The notes beneath the pieces were generated by a model. That model saw only the letters and a list, made by a program, of their open reading frames with translations. It did not search any database and had not been told where the DNA came from. The position numbers and the translations under genes are program-made. A DNA stretch of 64,000 bases from Microbacter sp. GSS18. Lineage in GTDB: Bacteria; Actinomycetota; Actinomycetes; Actinomycetales; Microbacteriaceae. Below, piece after piece: positions 34,994 to 43,599 of this stretch (position 1 is the stretch's first letter; each line of letters starts with the position of its first letter). The stretch covers positions 3,472,001 to 3,536,000 of the forward strand of contig CP119753.1 of the NCBI GenBank assembly GCA_029319145.1, given 5' to 3'.

Positions 34994-35755
34994 ATGTCCA
35001 CACCCGAGCAGCCCACGCCGCCCGCCGACGATTCGGGCGCTGCGCCCGACGCGACCTCCCCCGCGACCGCGTCACCCGCGGGTGCTGCGCCCGCGGCCGC
35101 GCCCTCCGGGGGCGCGGCGCCGAGCCCGCCCACTCCTCCTGAGCAGGCTCCGGCGGGCACCGCCCCGGCGCCGCCCGCCGGGGAGCCGGTCTTCGTGCCC
35201 GCGTCGAACCGCGACCCGTCGACGGTGTGGAAGGTGCTCACGGCCGTCTTCGCGGTCACCACGCTCGGATTCGCCATCTGGGCCGTCGTTCTGCTGCAGG
35301 GATCGCAGCAGGACAGTGATTCGGCAGCGGCCGCGCTCGCCGCGGTCGAGCAGGAGCGCGACGACCTCACCGCACAGGTCGCCGAACTCGAAGACCAGAA
35401 CGCGCAGCTCCAGGAGCAGGTCGGGCAGCTGAGCGAGGAGGCCTCGACCGCCCTCACGCAGGCCGTCGAAGCCCTCGGTGTCGCGGCGGACCGGCTGAAC
35501 GTATCGGACCAGCAGGTCACCGACGCCGCAGCGGCGCTCGAGGCGGCGAACACCGCGCTCGAGCAGGCACAGGGCGATCTGGCCGTCGCTCAGGCCGAGC
35601 GCGACCAGGCCCTCGCGCTCGCCGAGCAGGCGCGGCTGTGCGCCGGCGGCTCGATCGGGGCGCTCTCCCTCGTCGCAGACGGAGACGTCGACGGTGCGAA
35701 CGCGCTTCTGACCACCGTCGCACCCGCCTGCGAGTCGGCGTTCAGCGAGGAGTGA
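34994..35755 (+). CDS. Single-span membrane protein with Pro/Ala-rich head and coiled coil
   Basis: 253 aa. Residues 1-70 are Pro/Ala/Gly-rich and probably unstructured. One transmembrane helix follows (about 78-103). An Ala/Glu/Gln heptad coiled coil runs over about 108-215. The tail carries two Cys (ARLCAGGS and APACESAF) that could form a disulfide outside the cell. No family recognised. It ends at a strong bidirectional terminator. Confidence 0.8.
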   Translation: MSTPEQPTPPADDSGAAPDATSPATASPAGAAPAAAPSGGAAPSPPTPPEQAPAGTAPAPPAGEPVFVPASNRDPSTVWKVLTAVFAVTTLGFAIWAVVLLQGSQQDSDSAAAALAAVEQERDDLTAQVAELEDQNAQLQEQVGQLSEEASTALTQAVEALGVAADRLNVSDQQVTDAAAALEAANTALEQAQGDLAVAQAERDQALALAEQARLCAGGSIGALSLVADGDVDGANALLTTVAPACESAFSEE

Positions 35756-35758
35756 GGG

Positions 35759-35782
35759 CGCGGCCCGGTCACGCGGGCCGCG
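35759..35782 (+). terminator. Bidirectional terminator
   Basis: CGCGGCCCG (35759-35767) and CGGGCCGCG (35774-35782), perfect 9 bp stem with a 6-nt loop, exactly filling the space between two convergent genes. Confidence 0.8.
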
Positions 35783-36955
35783 TCAGTCCTCGTCCGGCTC
35801 GGTCCGTCGGTCCTGGGCCGGGACCACCACGCGCCGGATGATGATCAGGATCGAGGCCGTGACGGGGATGGCCACGAGCGCGCCGAGGAGCCCGAAGAGG
35901 GTGGCGCCGACCATCGCGCCGATGATCACGAGCACGCCGGGGACGGCCACCGCGCGACCCATGATGCGCGGCGTGATCCAGTACGCCTCGAACTGCATGT
36001 AGATGAGATACCCGATGCCGAACACGAGAGCGGCTGTCGGACCCAGGAACAGCGACGCGATCGTTCCGACGATGAGGAACAGCACCGACCCGATGAGCGG
36101 GACCAGCGTGATGAAGAACGCTCCGATCGCCAGGAGCGCGGCGACGGGCGACCCCACCAGGAGCTGCAGGATCAGCACGACGATCGCGTTGAGCGTCGCC
36201 AGCGTGATGCCACCCGCGACGACACCGCCCACCGACGCCGTGATCTCCTCGGTGAGCGTCAGGAATCCTGGGCGGCGATACGAAGGCAGGAGCGAGGCTG
36301 CAGCCGTCTTCATCGCGGGCAGCGAGGCCACGAAGTACAGCGTCAGCACGACGACGATCATGCTGCTCGAGATGACGCCGACGATGCCGACTCCGGCCTC
36401 GGCCACGCCCCCGGCGATGGCCAGGAAGGCCGAGAGGCTCGTCAGCGAGTTCCAGGCGCTGTCGAGCGTGCGACCCAGATCGATGAGCGTGCGATCGTCG
36501 AGAGAGCGGAACCACTCGGTGCGCTCGATCGCGGCGAGGGCGGCGGGCGCCGACTCGATCAGCTCGACGATCTGGTCGATCAGCGCGGGCACCACCGTCA
36601 GCACGATCGCTGCGACCAGGACGAGGAACGCCAGCGTGACGATCGTGATCCCCCACGGGCGCGGCACGCCCCGCCGGCCGAGTACCTGCACCGCCGGCTC
36701 CATCCCGAGCGCGAGGAACATCGCCAGCGTCACCGACATGACGACTGTCGACATCGACGCGAAGGCGATCGCCAGCGCGATCGCCAGGACGACTCCGATG
36801 GTCACGGCGAACCCGGTCCGGAGGGGATGGCTCGGCAGCGTCCGCAGAAGGGCGGAGCGCCGGCGCCCGCGCATCGCGTCGGCATCGGCGCGCGACCGCG
36901 AGGCGTCTGCTCCGCCCGGCGTCTGCGACGAGCCTGCCACGGGCGATGCGGTCAT
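35783..36955 (-). CDS. AI-2E/PerM-family permease
   Basis: 390 aa membrane protein with about eight helices. The family pattern is visible in FITLVPLIGSVLFLIVGTIASLFLGPTAALVFGIGYLIYMQFEAYWITPRIMG near the C terminus. Family members export AI-2 in some bacteria, but many act as unrelated permeases or Na+/H+ antiporters. ATG overlaps the stop of the serine hydrolase gene upstream, so the two form an operon. Confidence 0.88.
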   Translation of the reverse strand: MTASPVAGSSQTPGGADASRSRADADAMRGRRRSALLRTLPSHPLRTGFAVTIGVVLAIALAIAFASMSTVVMSVTLAMFLALGMEPAVQVLGRRGVPRPWGITIVTLAFLVLVAAIVLTVVPALIDQIVELIESAPAALAAIERTEWFRSLDDRTLIDLGRTLDSAWNSLTSLSAFLAIAGGVAEAGVGIVGVISSSMIVVVLTLYFVASLPAMKTAAASLLPSYRRPGFLTLTEEITASVGGVVAGGITLATLNAIVVLILQLLVGSPVAALLAIGAFFITLVPLIGSVLFLIVGTIASLFLGPTAALVFGIGYLIYMQFEAYWITPRIMGRAVAVPGVLVIIGAMVGATLFGLLGALVAIPVTASILIIIRRVVVPAQDRRTEPDED

Positions 36956-38196
36956 GACGCCACCAGATCGATGATCGCGTCGATGAGGTCCAGGTTGACC
37001 TGGTCCATGGCGAGGTCGAGGGACACCGGCTGCGAGGACTGCTTGACGACCGCGACACCCCGGGTGATGTCGATGTAGATCCACTGCCCGTGGATGCCCA
37101 TCGCGGTGAACGCCTCGCGTCCGGGTGTGTGGCGCACCCACCACTGGGCGCGGTAGCTCCAGTCGCCCCCCGAGAGCGGTCCCGTCGCATCGGGGCCGGC
37201 CGCGAACGCCTCCCGGCTGGCGCCGGCGGCGATCGTGTCGATCACACGGCGCGGGACGATCTGGTCCCCGTCGACCGCGCCGCCGTTGAGCATCATCATC
37301 GCGAAGCGCGCGAGGTTCCGCGGGCCGGCGTTGAGACCGCCGCCGGCCACGAGCGTGCCGTTGCGGTCCAGCAGCACGTACGTGTCGCCGTCGGTTCCGA
37401 GCCGCGACCACAGGGCATCCGAGAGGTGATCCTGGAACGAGGTTCCGGTCGCCCGGTTGGTCGCCCAGTTCAGGGCATCCGTCTTCGGCGTCTGGTAGTG
37501 GAAGACGTCGCCGTGCGCGTGCGCCGGATCGTGCTCCAGTGAGACGAGGAAGTCGTAGACGCTGTCGGCGGGGTACGCGTCGGCGGGGGCCTGGAGCCAT
37601 CCGAGGGTCTGCCCGTATCGGATGATCGCCGAATGCGGATCGGCGTAGTCCTCATCGAAGTCCATGGAGTTGACCATGTCGAGCACATGCCCGAACGTCG
37701 CGTCGGCGAACGCCGATGCAGACGCCAGTTCGGGCACGACCGCGGTCATCGCCTCGTCCTCGCGCAGGGCGCCGTCGTCGACGGCCATCAGGCCGAGGAG
37801 CCCCGCGAACGACTTCGTCACCGACATCATCTGGTGGGGCTGGTCGGCGGTCATCCCGTTCATATAGCTCTCGTGCACGATGTGATCGCGCGTGACGACC
37901 ACCAGGGCATCCGTGTACGTCGTCCGCAGCACCTCGACGAGATCGGCCGCCTCGCCGTCCACCCCGCGGACCGCCAGGTCGCCGATGCGATCGTCGATCG
38001 ACACGGCGAGCGGGATCGGCACGTCGCCGCGGCGGATCGGGGCGGACGGGTAGATCGTGCGCATGTGCTGGTACGACCACCGGTTGAACGGCGGGGTCAT
38101 GAGCGCGTTGGTCCTCGTGACGCGCCTCTCGGGCGCGGGCGGGAAGCCCTGCATCAGCCCGAGGTCGGCGGCGGTGGCGTACGGGTCCGTGGGCAT
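36952..38196 (-). CDS. Class C beta-lactamase-like serine hydrolase (NylB/EstB type)
   Basis: 414 aa. Serine nucleophile Ser125 in the SxxK motif SVTK, followed by GLLGLMAVDDGAL. The segment FNRWSYQHMRTIYPSAPI near residue 37 and FHYQTPKTDALNWA resemble 6-aminohexanoate-oligomer hydrolases and EstB esterases more than true beta-lactamases. No signal peptide is visible, so it is probably cytosolic. ATG at 38196 is chosen because AGGAGGAG precedes it; the frame extends upstream without such a site. Confidence 0.85.
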   Translation of the reverse strand: MPTDPYATAADLGLMQGFPPAPERRVTRTNALMTPPFNRWSYQHMRTIYPSAPIRRGDVPIPLAVSIDDRIGDLAVRGVDGEAADLVEVLRTTYTDALVVVTRDHIVHESYMNGMTADQPHQMMSVTKSFAGLLGLMAVDDGALREDEAMTAVVPELASASAFADATFGHVLDMVNSMDFDEDYADPHSAIIRYGQTLGWLQAPADAYPADSVYDFLVSLEHDPAHAHGDVFHYQTPKTDALNWATNRATGTSFQDHLSDALWSRLGTDGDTYVLLDRNGTLVAGGGLNAGPRNLARFAMMMLNGGAVDGDQIVPRRVIDTIAAGASREAFAAGPDATGPLSGGDWSYRAQWWVRHTPGREAFTAMGIHGQWIYIDITRGVAVVKQSSQPVSLDLAMDQVNLDLIDAIIDLVAS

Positions 38197-38374
38197 CCTC
38201 GACTCCTCCTGCGTGCGTCCGGACGCGTGCCGATGCTCCGCGCCCTGTCGGTCGAGGCCGTGGACGAAACCTCCACTGACGACAGTCACGCTAGCGCAGC
38301 GGGCTGGTCCGCCGGTGGCGATCGGCTCCCGTTTCGCCGGTCCAGCGTGCCCGCGGGGCGGGGGCGGCGGACCG

Positions 38375-38773
38375 TCAGCGGGCGACGAGCCCCGCCGACG
38401 CCAGGACGCGTCCGGGCGTCAGCCGGATGACCACGCGCCGGGGGTTCACACGCGGCGGGCGGTAGCGGGCGGTGTACAGCGCCTCCGCGAGGGCGACGGC
38501 ATCCGCGCCCCGCTCGATCACCGCGTGTCCCGCGATGCTCAGCCATGCCGGCCCCGACACCTGGGCGACGGTCGCCCGACCGTCGCGCTCGACATTGCGC
38601 ACCTTCTGCGAGCCGTCGCTCGTGATGATCCGCACGATGCCGTCGTCGATGGTGAACCCCACGGCGACGGCGTGGATGAGGCCCGACGGCGCGATCGTGG
38701 AGAGGGTCGCGAGGTGTCGGTCGGTCACGAAGGCGGTGCCCGCCTCGGTCAGCTGCATGACCTCATCCTGCAT
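38375..38773 (-). CDS. PPOX-class flavin/F420-dependent enzyme
   Basis: 132 aa split-barrel protein of the pyridoxamine-5'-phosphate oxidase-like superfamily: FVTDRHLATLSTIAPSGLIHAVAVGFTIDDG, KVRNVERDGRATVAQV and WLSIAGHAVIERG. Actinobacterial members of this size often use F420. Two starts are possible: ATG at 38773, or ATG at 38758 preceded closely by GGATGAGG. Substrate unknown. Confidence 0.83.
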   Translation of the reverse strand: MQDEVMQLTEAGTAFVTDRHLATLSTIAPSGLIHAVAVGFTIDDGIVRIITSDGSQKVRNVERDGRATVAQVSGPAWLSIAGHAVIERGADAVALAEALYTARYRPPRVNPRRVVIRLTPGRVLASAGLVAR

Positions 38774-38800
38774 GATGCGAGACGGCCCGGGGCCCGATCC

Positions 38801-39850
38801 TCATGCGTCGCCGCCGAGCGCCTGGATGTGCTCGGGCAGGCGCTCGTTCGAGCCGTACATGAAGTGGTTCTCCATGCGCTCGTGGAAGCGGCTCGCCGGC
38901 GGGGTGCGCCCGGCCGCCTCCGCCACTTCGCGGATGTGGATCGGCGCGGCCCCGCAGCACACGCCGAGGTAGCGGATGTCGAGCGCGAGGGCCTCCTCGG
39001 CGAACGAGCGCACCTCGTACCGATTGGCGAACAGCGGGTCGAGCGCGGTGGGGAAGGTCCGGCCGTGCGGGGACGGGACGTGTGCATGCGGGTCCGACAG
39101 GTTGAAGAAGGTCGGCTCCTCGGACGTCGTGCGGTACGGCACGGGAAGGGCTCCGACGTGCGTCGAGACGGCCGCGCGGATCTTCTTCAGCCACGGCATC
39201 ATCGTCTCGGGCCCGCGGAAGCAGTTGAGCCCGACGACGTCGGCGCCCCCCTGCTCGAGCCGGACCGCGGTCTCGACGATGTCGACGTCGTCAGCCATGC
39301 GGTCGATGGCCATCGGCGCGAGCGTGGTCACCACCGGCAGCCCGCTCGCCTTCGCGACCTCGAGCGCCGCGAGCGCCTCGCCGGCGTAGTAGAACGTCTC
39401 GGCGATGATGATGTCGGCGCCCTCCTCGACGGCCCAGCCGACCATCTCCTCGAACATGCGCCGCACCTCGGCCTGAGCCGACGCATCCGACGGGTCCCAG
39501 ATGTTCGAGTTCGAGATGTTCCCGGCGACCAGGTTGCCGGGAACGCGGTCGGCGACCTGCCGGGCGATCTGCAGCGCCGAGCGGTTCAGCGGCTCGAGCA
39601 GCTCCTCCTTGCCGATCACGCGCATCTTCTCGCGATGGCCGTTGTAGGTGAAGGCCTCGACGACGTCGGACCCGGCACGCTGGAAGTCGGTGTGCAGCGC
39701 TTCGAGCGCCTCGGGGTTCTCGAGCGCGACCTCGGGCACGAACTCGCCCGCGGTCAGGTAGCCGCGGCGCTCGAGTTCGAACAGGAAGCCCTCCGCACAG
39801 ATGACGGGGCCGGCGTCAAGGCGCTCGGTGAATGACTTCGATGACGACAT
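38801..39850 (-). CDS. Homocysteine S-methyltransferase-family protein (BHMT-like)
   Basis: 349 aa TIM-barrel enzyme. Zinc ligands are visible as Cys210 in GLNCFRG and Cys298-Cys299 in GVCCGAAP, the pattern of betaine-homocysteine or related S-methyltransferases. The N-terminal ICAEGFLFELERRGYL is typical. The methyl donor could be betaine, S-methylmethionine or another onium compound. ATG at 39850 follows a clear AGGAGG. Confidence 0.87.
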   Translation of the reverse strand: MSSSKSFTERLDAGPVICAEGFLFELERRGYLTAGEFVPEVALENPEALEALHTDFQRAGSDVVEAFTYNGHREKMRVIGKEELLEPLNRSALQIARQVADRVPGNLVAGNISNSNIWDPSDASAQAEVRRMFEEMVGWAVEEGADIIIAETFYYAGEALAALEVAKASGLPVVTTLAPMAIDRMADDVDIVETAVRLEQGGADVVGLNCFRGPETMMPWLKKIRAAVSTHVGALPVPYRTTSEEPTFFNLSDPHAHVPSPHGRTFPTALDPLFANRYEVRSFAEEALALDIRYLGVCCGAAPIHIREVAEAAGRTPPASRFHERMENHFMYGSNERLPEHIQALGGDA

Positions 39851-39911
39851 GTCCGGACCTCCTGCGTTGCTTCGGGCGTCCGGGGACGGCGGACGTCGAG
39901 CGGACACTGCG

Positions 39912-39940
39912 AGAGTAGGCCTCCGCGACGCGCTTGTCGC
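39912..39940 (-). promoter_or_regulatory. Candidate promoter of the BHMT-like gene
   Basis: On the minus strand GCGACA (39940-39935) and TACTCT (39917-39912) are separated by 17 bp, about 60 bp before the start codon. Confidence 0.4.
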
Positions 39941-40016
39941 GATCTTTTCCTCCGGTGACATCGCGCGCCACACGTGACGCGGCGGGGAGCGACGGATCCT
40001 GGGGCGTCGTCAGCCC

Positions 40017-40907
40017 TCAGCGCTCGATGCCGACGGCGGCGTCGCAGCGGGCGAGGTCGTCCTCGCTCAGGCTCAGATCGGCGGCGCGCGCCGAATCGGC
40101 GATCGATGCCGCCCGCCGGGCGCCCGGGATCGGGACGATCACCGGGCTGAGCGAGAGCTCCCACGCGAGGACGACCTGCTGCGGGCTGACGCCGTGGTCC
40201 TCGCCGATCTCGCGGAAAACGCCGAACCGGTCGCCGATGCTGCGCCCGCGCCCGCCGGTGCCGCCCAGTGGGCTCCACGGCAGGAAGGCGATGCCGTGCT
40301 CTTCGCAGTAGCGCAGCTCGTCGTAGCTGCCGGGGTGGCGCGGTGAGAACTCGTTCTGCACGCTGGTGAGGTTGCCCTCGCCGAGCACCTGGCGTGCGAT
40401 CTCGATCTCCTCGACGCTCGCGTTCGAGATGCCGATCGTGCGGATGAGCCCCTCGGCCTGAAGCGTCCTGAGGTTCTCCATGATCTCGCCGTAGACCATC
40501 CAGCGGTCCGGCCGGTGGTACTGGTACAGGTCGATGACCTCGACGTCGAGGTTGCGCAACGACGCCTGCACGGCGCTGCGGAGGTATTCCAGCGACCCGT
40601 CGCGTCCCCACGTCTCGCCCTCGCCACGGGTGATGCCGCCCTTCGTCGTCACCAGCACACCGGAGGTGTCGCCGCCCCACGAGCGCAGCGCGTCGCGCAC
40701 GATCTGCTCGTTGTGGCCCATCAGGTCCCAGCTCGGCGCGTAGATGTCCGCGGTGTCGATGAGCGTGACGCCGGCGTCGAGGGCGGCGTGGACCGTGGCG
40801 ATCGCGTCCTCCCGCGACGGGTACTCCTTCTCGATGTTCATCGACACCGGCATGGCGCCGAGGCCGATCGCCGAGACGGTGAAGGGACCGATGGTGCGTG
40901 TCTGCAT
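40017..40907 (-). CDS. Aldo/keto reductase
   Basis: 296 aa NADPH-dependent TIM-barrel oxidoreductase. The catalytic tetrad is visible: Asp51 and Tyr56 in DTADIY, Lys near residue 89 in TTKGG, and His in YQYHRPD near 129-133. The cofactor segment VIVPIPGARRAASIADSARA lies near the C terminus. AGGAG precedes the ATG. It is transcribed on the same strand as the BHMT-like gene but separated by 166 bp with its own possible promoter. Substrate unknown. Confidence 0.9.
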   Translation of the reverse strand: MQTRTIGPFTVSAIGLGAMPVSMNIEKEYPSREDAIATVHAALDAGVTLIDTADIYAPSWDLMGHNEQIVRDALRSWGGDTSGVLVTTKGGITRGEGETWGRDGSLEYLRSAVQASLRNLDVEVIDLYQYHRPDRWMVYGEIMENLRTLQAEGLIRTIGISNASVEEIEIARQVLGEGNLTSVQNEFSPRHPGSYDELRYCEEHGIAFLPWSPLGGTGGRGRSIGDRFGVFREIGEDHGVSPQQVVLAWELSLSPVIVPIPGARRAASIADSARAADLSLSEDDLARCDAAVGIER

Positions 40908-41015
40908 GGCGAACTCCTGGGGAGGGGGCGGATGGTCTCAGCCTGCCACGTGGACTCTCCGCGAGCGCGCGCTCCGGCGTAGTCTTCGTTGCGTCCCACC
41001 TCCGGAAGGAAGACC

Positions 41016-41714
41016 ATGGCCACCCCCCACATCTCGGCAGAACCGGGCGACTTCGCCCCTGACGTGCTGATGCCCGGCGATCCGCGCCGCGCCCGGCTCA
41101 TCGCCGAGACGTTCTTCGACCAGCCCCGGCTCGTGACCGAGGTGCGCGGCATCCTCGGCTACACCGGGACCTACGAGGGGCGCCCGATCTCGGTGCTCGC
41201 CTCGGGCATGGGCACGCCGTCGATCGCGATCTACGCGACCGAGCTCGCCCGCTTCTTCGGGGTGAAGCGCATCATCCGCGTCGGGACGATGGGGGCGCTG
41301 CAGGATCGCCTGCAGCTCGGCGACGTCGTGGCCGCTTCGGCGGCCCACACCGATTCCGCCATGACGAGCGGGTGGGTCCCCACGGTGACGCTGAGCCACG
41401 CGCCCAGCTTCGCGCTGCTCAGCCGGGCGGTCGCGTTCGCGAAGGACACCGAGCGCACGATCCACGTCGGGCCGGTCTTCACGAGCGACTCGTTCTACAG
41501 CCCGAATCCCGAGATCGTCGAGTCCCTCATCCGCTACGGAACGCTCGCCGTGGAGATGGAGGCCGCGGGGCTGTACGCGGTCGCGGCGAAGGAAGGTTTC
41601 GAGGCGCTCATGCTCGGCACCGTCAGCGACAAGCCGGGTCAGGAGATGACGGCCGCCGAGCGCGAGACGCTGTTCCGCAACATGGTGGCCGTGGCGCTCG
41701 GCGCCCTGCGCTGA
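41016..41714 (+). CDS. deoD: Purine nucleoside phosphorylase DeoD
   Basis: Hexameric-type PNP (232 aa) that phosphorolyses purine (deoxy)nucleosides in salvage. ATPHISAEPGDFAPDVLMPGDPRRARLIAE, the phosphate-site GSGMGTPSIAIYATEL-like segment (here ASGMGTPSIAIYATEL) and VEMEAAGLYAVAA are diagnostic. ATG at 41016 follows GGAAGGA. A TAGTCT hexamer lies 30 bp upstream. Its stop is 3 bp from that of the convergent DUF389 gene. Confidence 0.95.
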   Translation: MATPHISAEPGDFAPDVLMPGDPRRARLIAETFFDQPRLVTEVRGILGYTGTYEGRPISVLASGMGTPSIAIYATELARFFGVKRIIRVGTMGALQDRLQLGDVVAASAAHTDSAMTSGWVPTVTLSHAPSFALLSRAVAFAKDTERTIHVGPVFTSDSFYSPNPEIVESLIRYGTLAVEMEAAGLYAVAAKEGFEALMLGTVSDKPGQEMTAAERETLFRNMVAVALGALR

Positions 41715-41717
41715 CCG

Positions 41718-43397
41718 CTATGAGCCGGGCGGCGGGAGCTCGGTGACGTCCACCGGCACGACGACGAGCTGGAGCCCGACGGGACCGATGAAGTCGTCCT
41801 GGAGGGCCGCGAGCAGATCGCTCGCCTCCGGGGGATCCCCGGGCCCCGTGATCGTCACTTCGACGAGAGAGGCGGAGGCCGAGACATCGGTGATCTGGAA
41901 CGCCGTCGCCTCGCCCAGCCACTCCTCCACGGTGCGCTGAGCATCCCGCTCACGGGTCTCCGTCTGCAGCGTTCCTTCGGACGTGAGCATGAGCGGCAGC
42001 AGGATGACGCCCGCGAGGGCGATGAAGGGCGTCACGGTCTTGATGATCTGCCGCGGACGATTGCGCAGTGCGAAGGGTCGGGCGAAGCCGGTCAGGACGA
42101 ACACCATCGCGGCAGAGAGCACGATCGCGACGAAGTTGGTCAGGAACAGCAGTGCCGCCCCGCCCGCTTCACCGAAGCGACCGCCGTTGAGGGTGACGCC
42201 GACCACGGCGAGCGGCGGAACGAGGGCGACCGCGATCGCCACGCCGGCGATTCCGCTGGCGACGCGTGCGTTGACCGTGGCGAACGCGCCGGCGGCGCCC
42301 GCCGCGAGCGCGATGAGCATGTCGATCGTGTTCGGGCTCACCCGCGAGACGATCTGCGTGTTCGAGGAGAACGAGACGGCCACGGGGGCCCACGCGGTGA
42401 TGCCGTACGCGAGGGTGATCGAGGCGATCGCCCCCGCGGCGACGAGGGCGGCGGAGTTGGCGGCGCGTCGTCCCCACCCGTTCACGAGGGCACCCGCGAG
42501 GCCCAGAATCGGTGTCATCAGCGGCGCGACGAGCATGGCGCCGATGACGACCGCGGTGGAGTCGGCGAGCACGGCGAACGTCGCGATGGCGACCGAGAGC
42601 ACGAGCATGACCCACCACGTGCCGAGCTTGGTGAGGCGCTGGGGCTGCTCGAAGTAGAGTCCGCCGGCCTGGTCCGCCCGCACCTTGCGACCGATGTCCG
42701 ACCCGTCGATCCAGTCCCACACCACATCCGGGATCGAGGCCGTCGACGGATTCAGGCCCGAGCCCCGCGCTGCTCGGCGCAGGCTCCATGAGATCAGCAG
42801 CAGCCCGAGCAGCAGCGAGGCGGCCGCGGTCGTGATGATGACGGTCGAGACGATGGTCTGCGGCACGGCGTACGCCAGGATCCCCGCGATGACGGCGAGC
42901 GAGCCGCCGGCGATGCCCGGAAGGGGGTCGCGCTCTCGGCGCTTGAGCAGCGCCGAGAGGACCGAGATCACTCCCCGGATGCCGATGTAGATTCCGACGA
43001 GCCCGACGAGGAGGGCGAGCGTGAGCTCGCCCGCCCCGGCGTATGCGAGGAAGCCCATCGCGGCGGCGAAGGCGATGGCGGCGAGGCCGCGCGGCGCCGC
43101 GAGCCATCGGTTGATCGGTCGGCCGAACCAGCGCTTGCCGGTCAGCGCGTAGAAGATGTCCTGGAGCCCGGTGAACGCCAGCAGCGCGATGACGATCGCT
43201 GTGACGAGAGTCGTGGTCGCGCCCGGCAGCAGCAGCACGATGGTCCCGGCGCCCATCGCGACCAGGCCGCGAAGCGCCACCGTGTTCGACAGCGCGCCGG
43301 TCAAGGCGCTCAGCTGATCGCGCAGGTGCGAGTCGGCGCTCGGGTCGACCCAGTCGGCCTTGTCGTCGAGCTCCGCCCCCGGCCCTTCCGTCGCCAT
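41718..43397 (-). CDS. HdeD-like (DUF308) + DUF389 fusion membrane protein
   Basis: 559 aa. Residues about 35-215 form an HdeD/DUF308-like six-helix unit (IGIRGVISVLSALLKRR). Residues about 275-460 form a DUF389 membrane domain with VVIGAMLVAPLMTPILGLAGALVNG and GIAVALVPPLAVVGVTLNGG. The last ~90 residues are a soluble alpha/beta tail. Function of either domain is poorly known (acid stress and unknown transport respectively). ATG start, single gene. Confidence 0.85.
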   Translation of the reverse strand: MATEGPGAELDDKADWVDPSADSHLRDQLSALTGALSNTVALRGLVAMGAGTIVLLLPGATTTLVTAIVIALLAFTGLQDIFYALTGKRWFGRPINRWLAAPRGLAAIAFAAAMGFLAYAGAGELTLALLVGLVGIYIGIRGVISVLSALLKRRERDPLPGIAGGSLAVIAGILAYAVPQTIVSTVIITTAAASLLLGLLLISWSLRRAARGSGLNPSTASIPDVVWDWIDGSDIGRKVRADQAGGLYFEQPQRLTKLGTWWVMLVLSVAIATFAVLADSTAVVIGAMLVAPLMTPILGLAGALVNGWGRRAANSAALVAAGAIASITLAYGITAWAPVAVSFSSNTQIVSRVSPNTIDMLIALAAGAAGAFATVNARVASGIAGVAIAVALVPPLAVVGVTLNGGRFGEAGGAALLFLTNFVAIVLSAAMVFVLTGFARPFALRNRPRQIIKTVTPFIALAGVILLPLMLTSEGTLQTETRERDAQRTVEEWLGEATAFQITDVSASASLVEVTITGPGDPPEASDLLAALQDDFIGPVGLQLVVVPVDVTELPPPGS

Positions 43398-43462
43398 GCG
43401 CTCATCCTAGGGCCGCGGGGAGTCCGTCTCGGGCAGGGATCGGCGCGACGGGGCGAGACCGA

Positions 43463-43483
43463 GCCATAGCCGCGGCCTATGGC
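43463..43483 (+). promoter_or_regulatory. LysR-type operator before the NitT/TauT ABC genes
   Basis: GCCATAG (43463-43469) and CTATGGC (43477-43483) with a 7 bp centre form an ATAG-N7-CTAT box of the T-N11-A type bound by LysR regulators. It lies about 120 bp before the binding-protein gene. A LysR gene sits at the end of the same cluster. Confidence 0.6.
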
Positions 43484-43599
43484 CGGGCCAGGGAATCGAC
43501 GGCTTCCGCCTGCGGTCCGGGCCCCGCACGCTGGATACACGCACAGATGCGTACCCGGTCACAGCCGACCGACGCAACGAACACAAAGAGGAGTTCGCC

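Noticed and set aside
36952..38196. Serine hydrolase as an antibiotic-resistance beta-lactamase
   Set aside because: It has an SxxK motif but no export signal, and its other segments resemble NylB/EstB esterase or amidase proteins rather than resistance enzymes.
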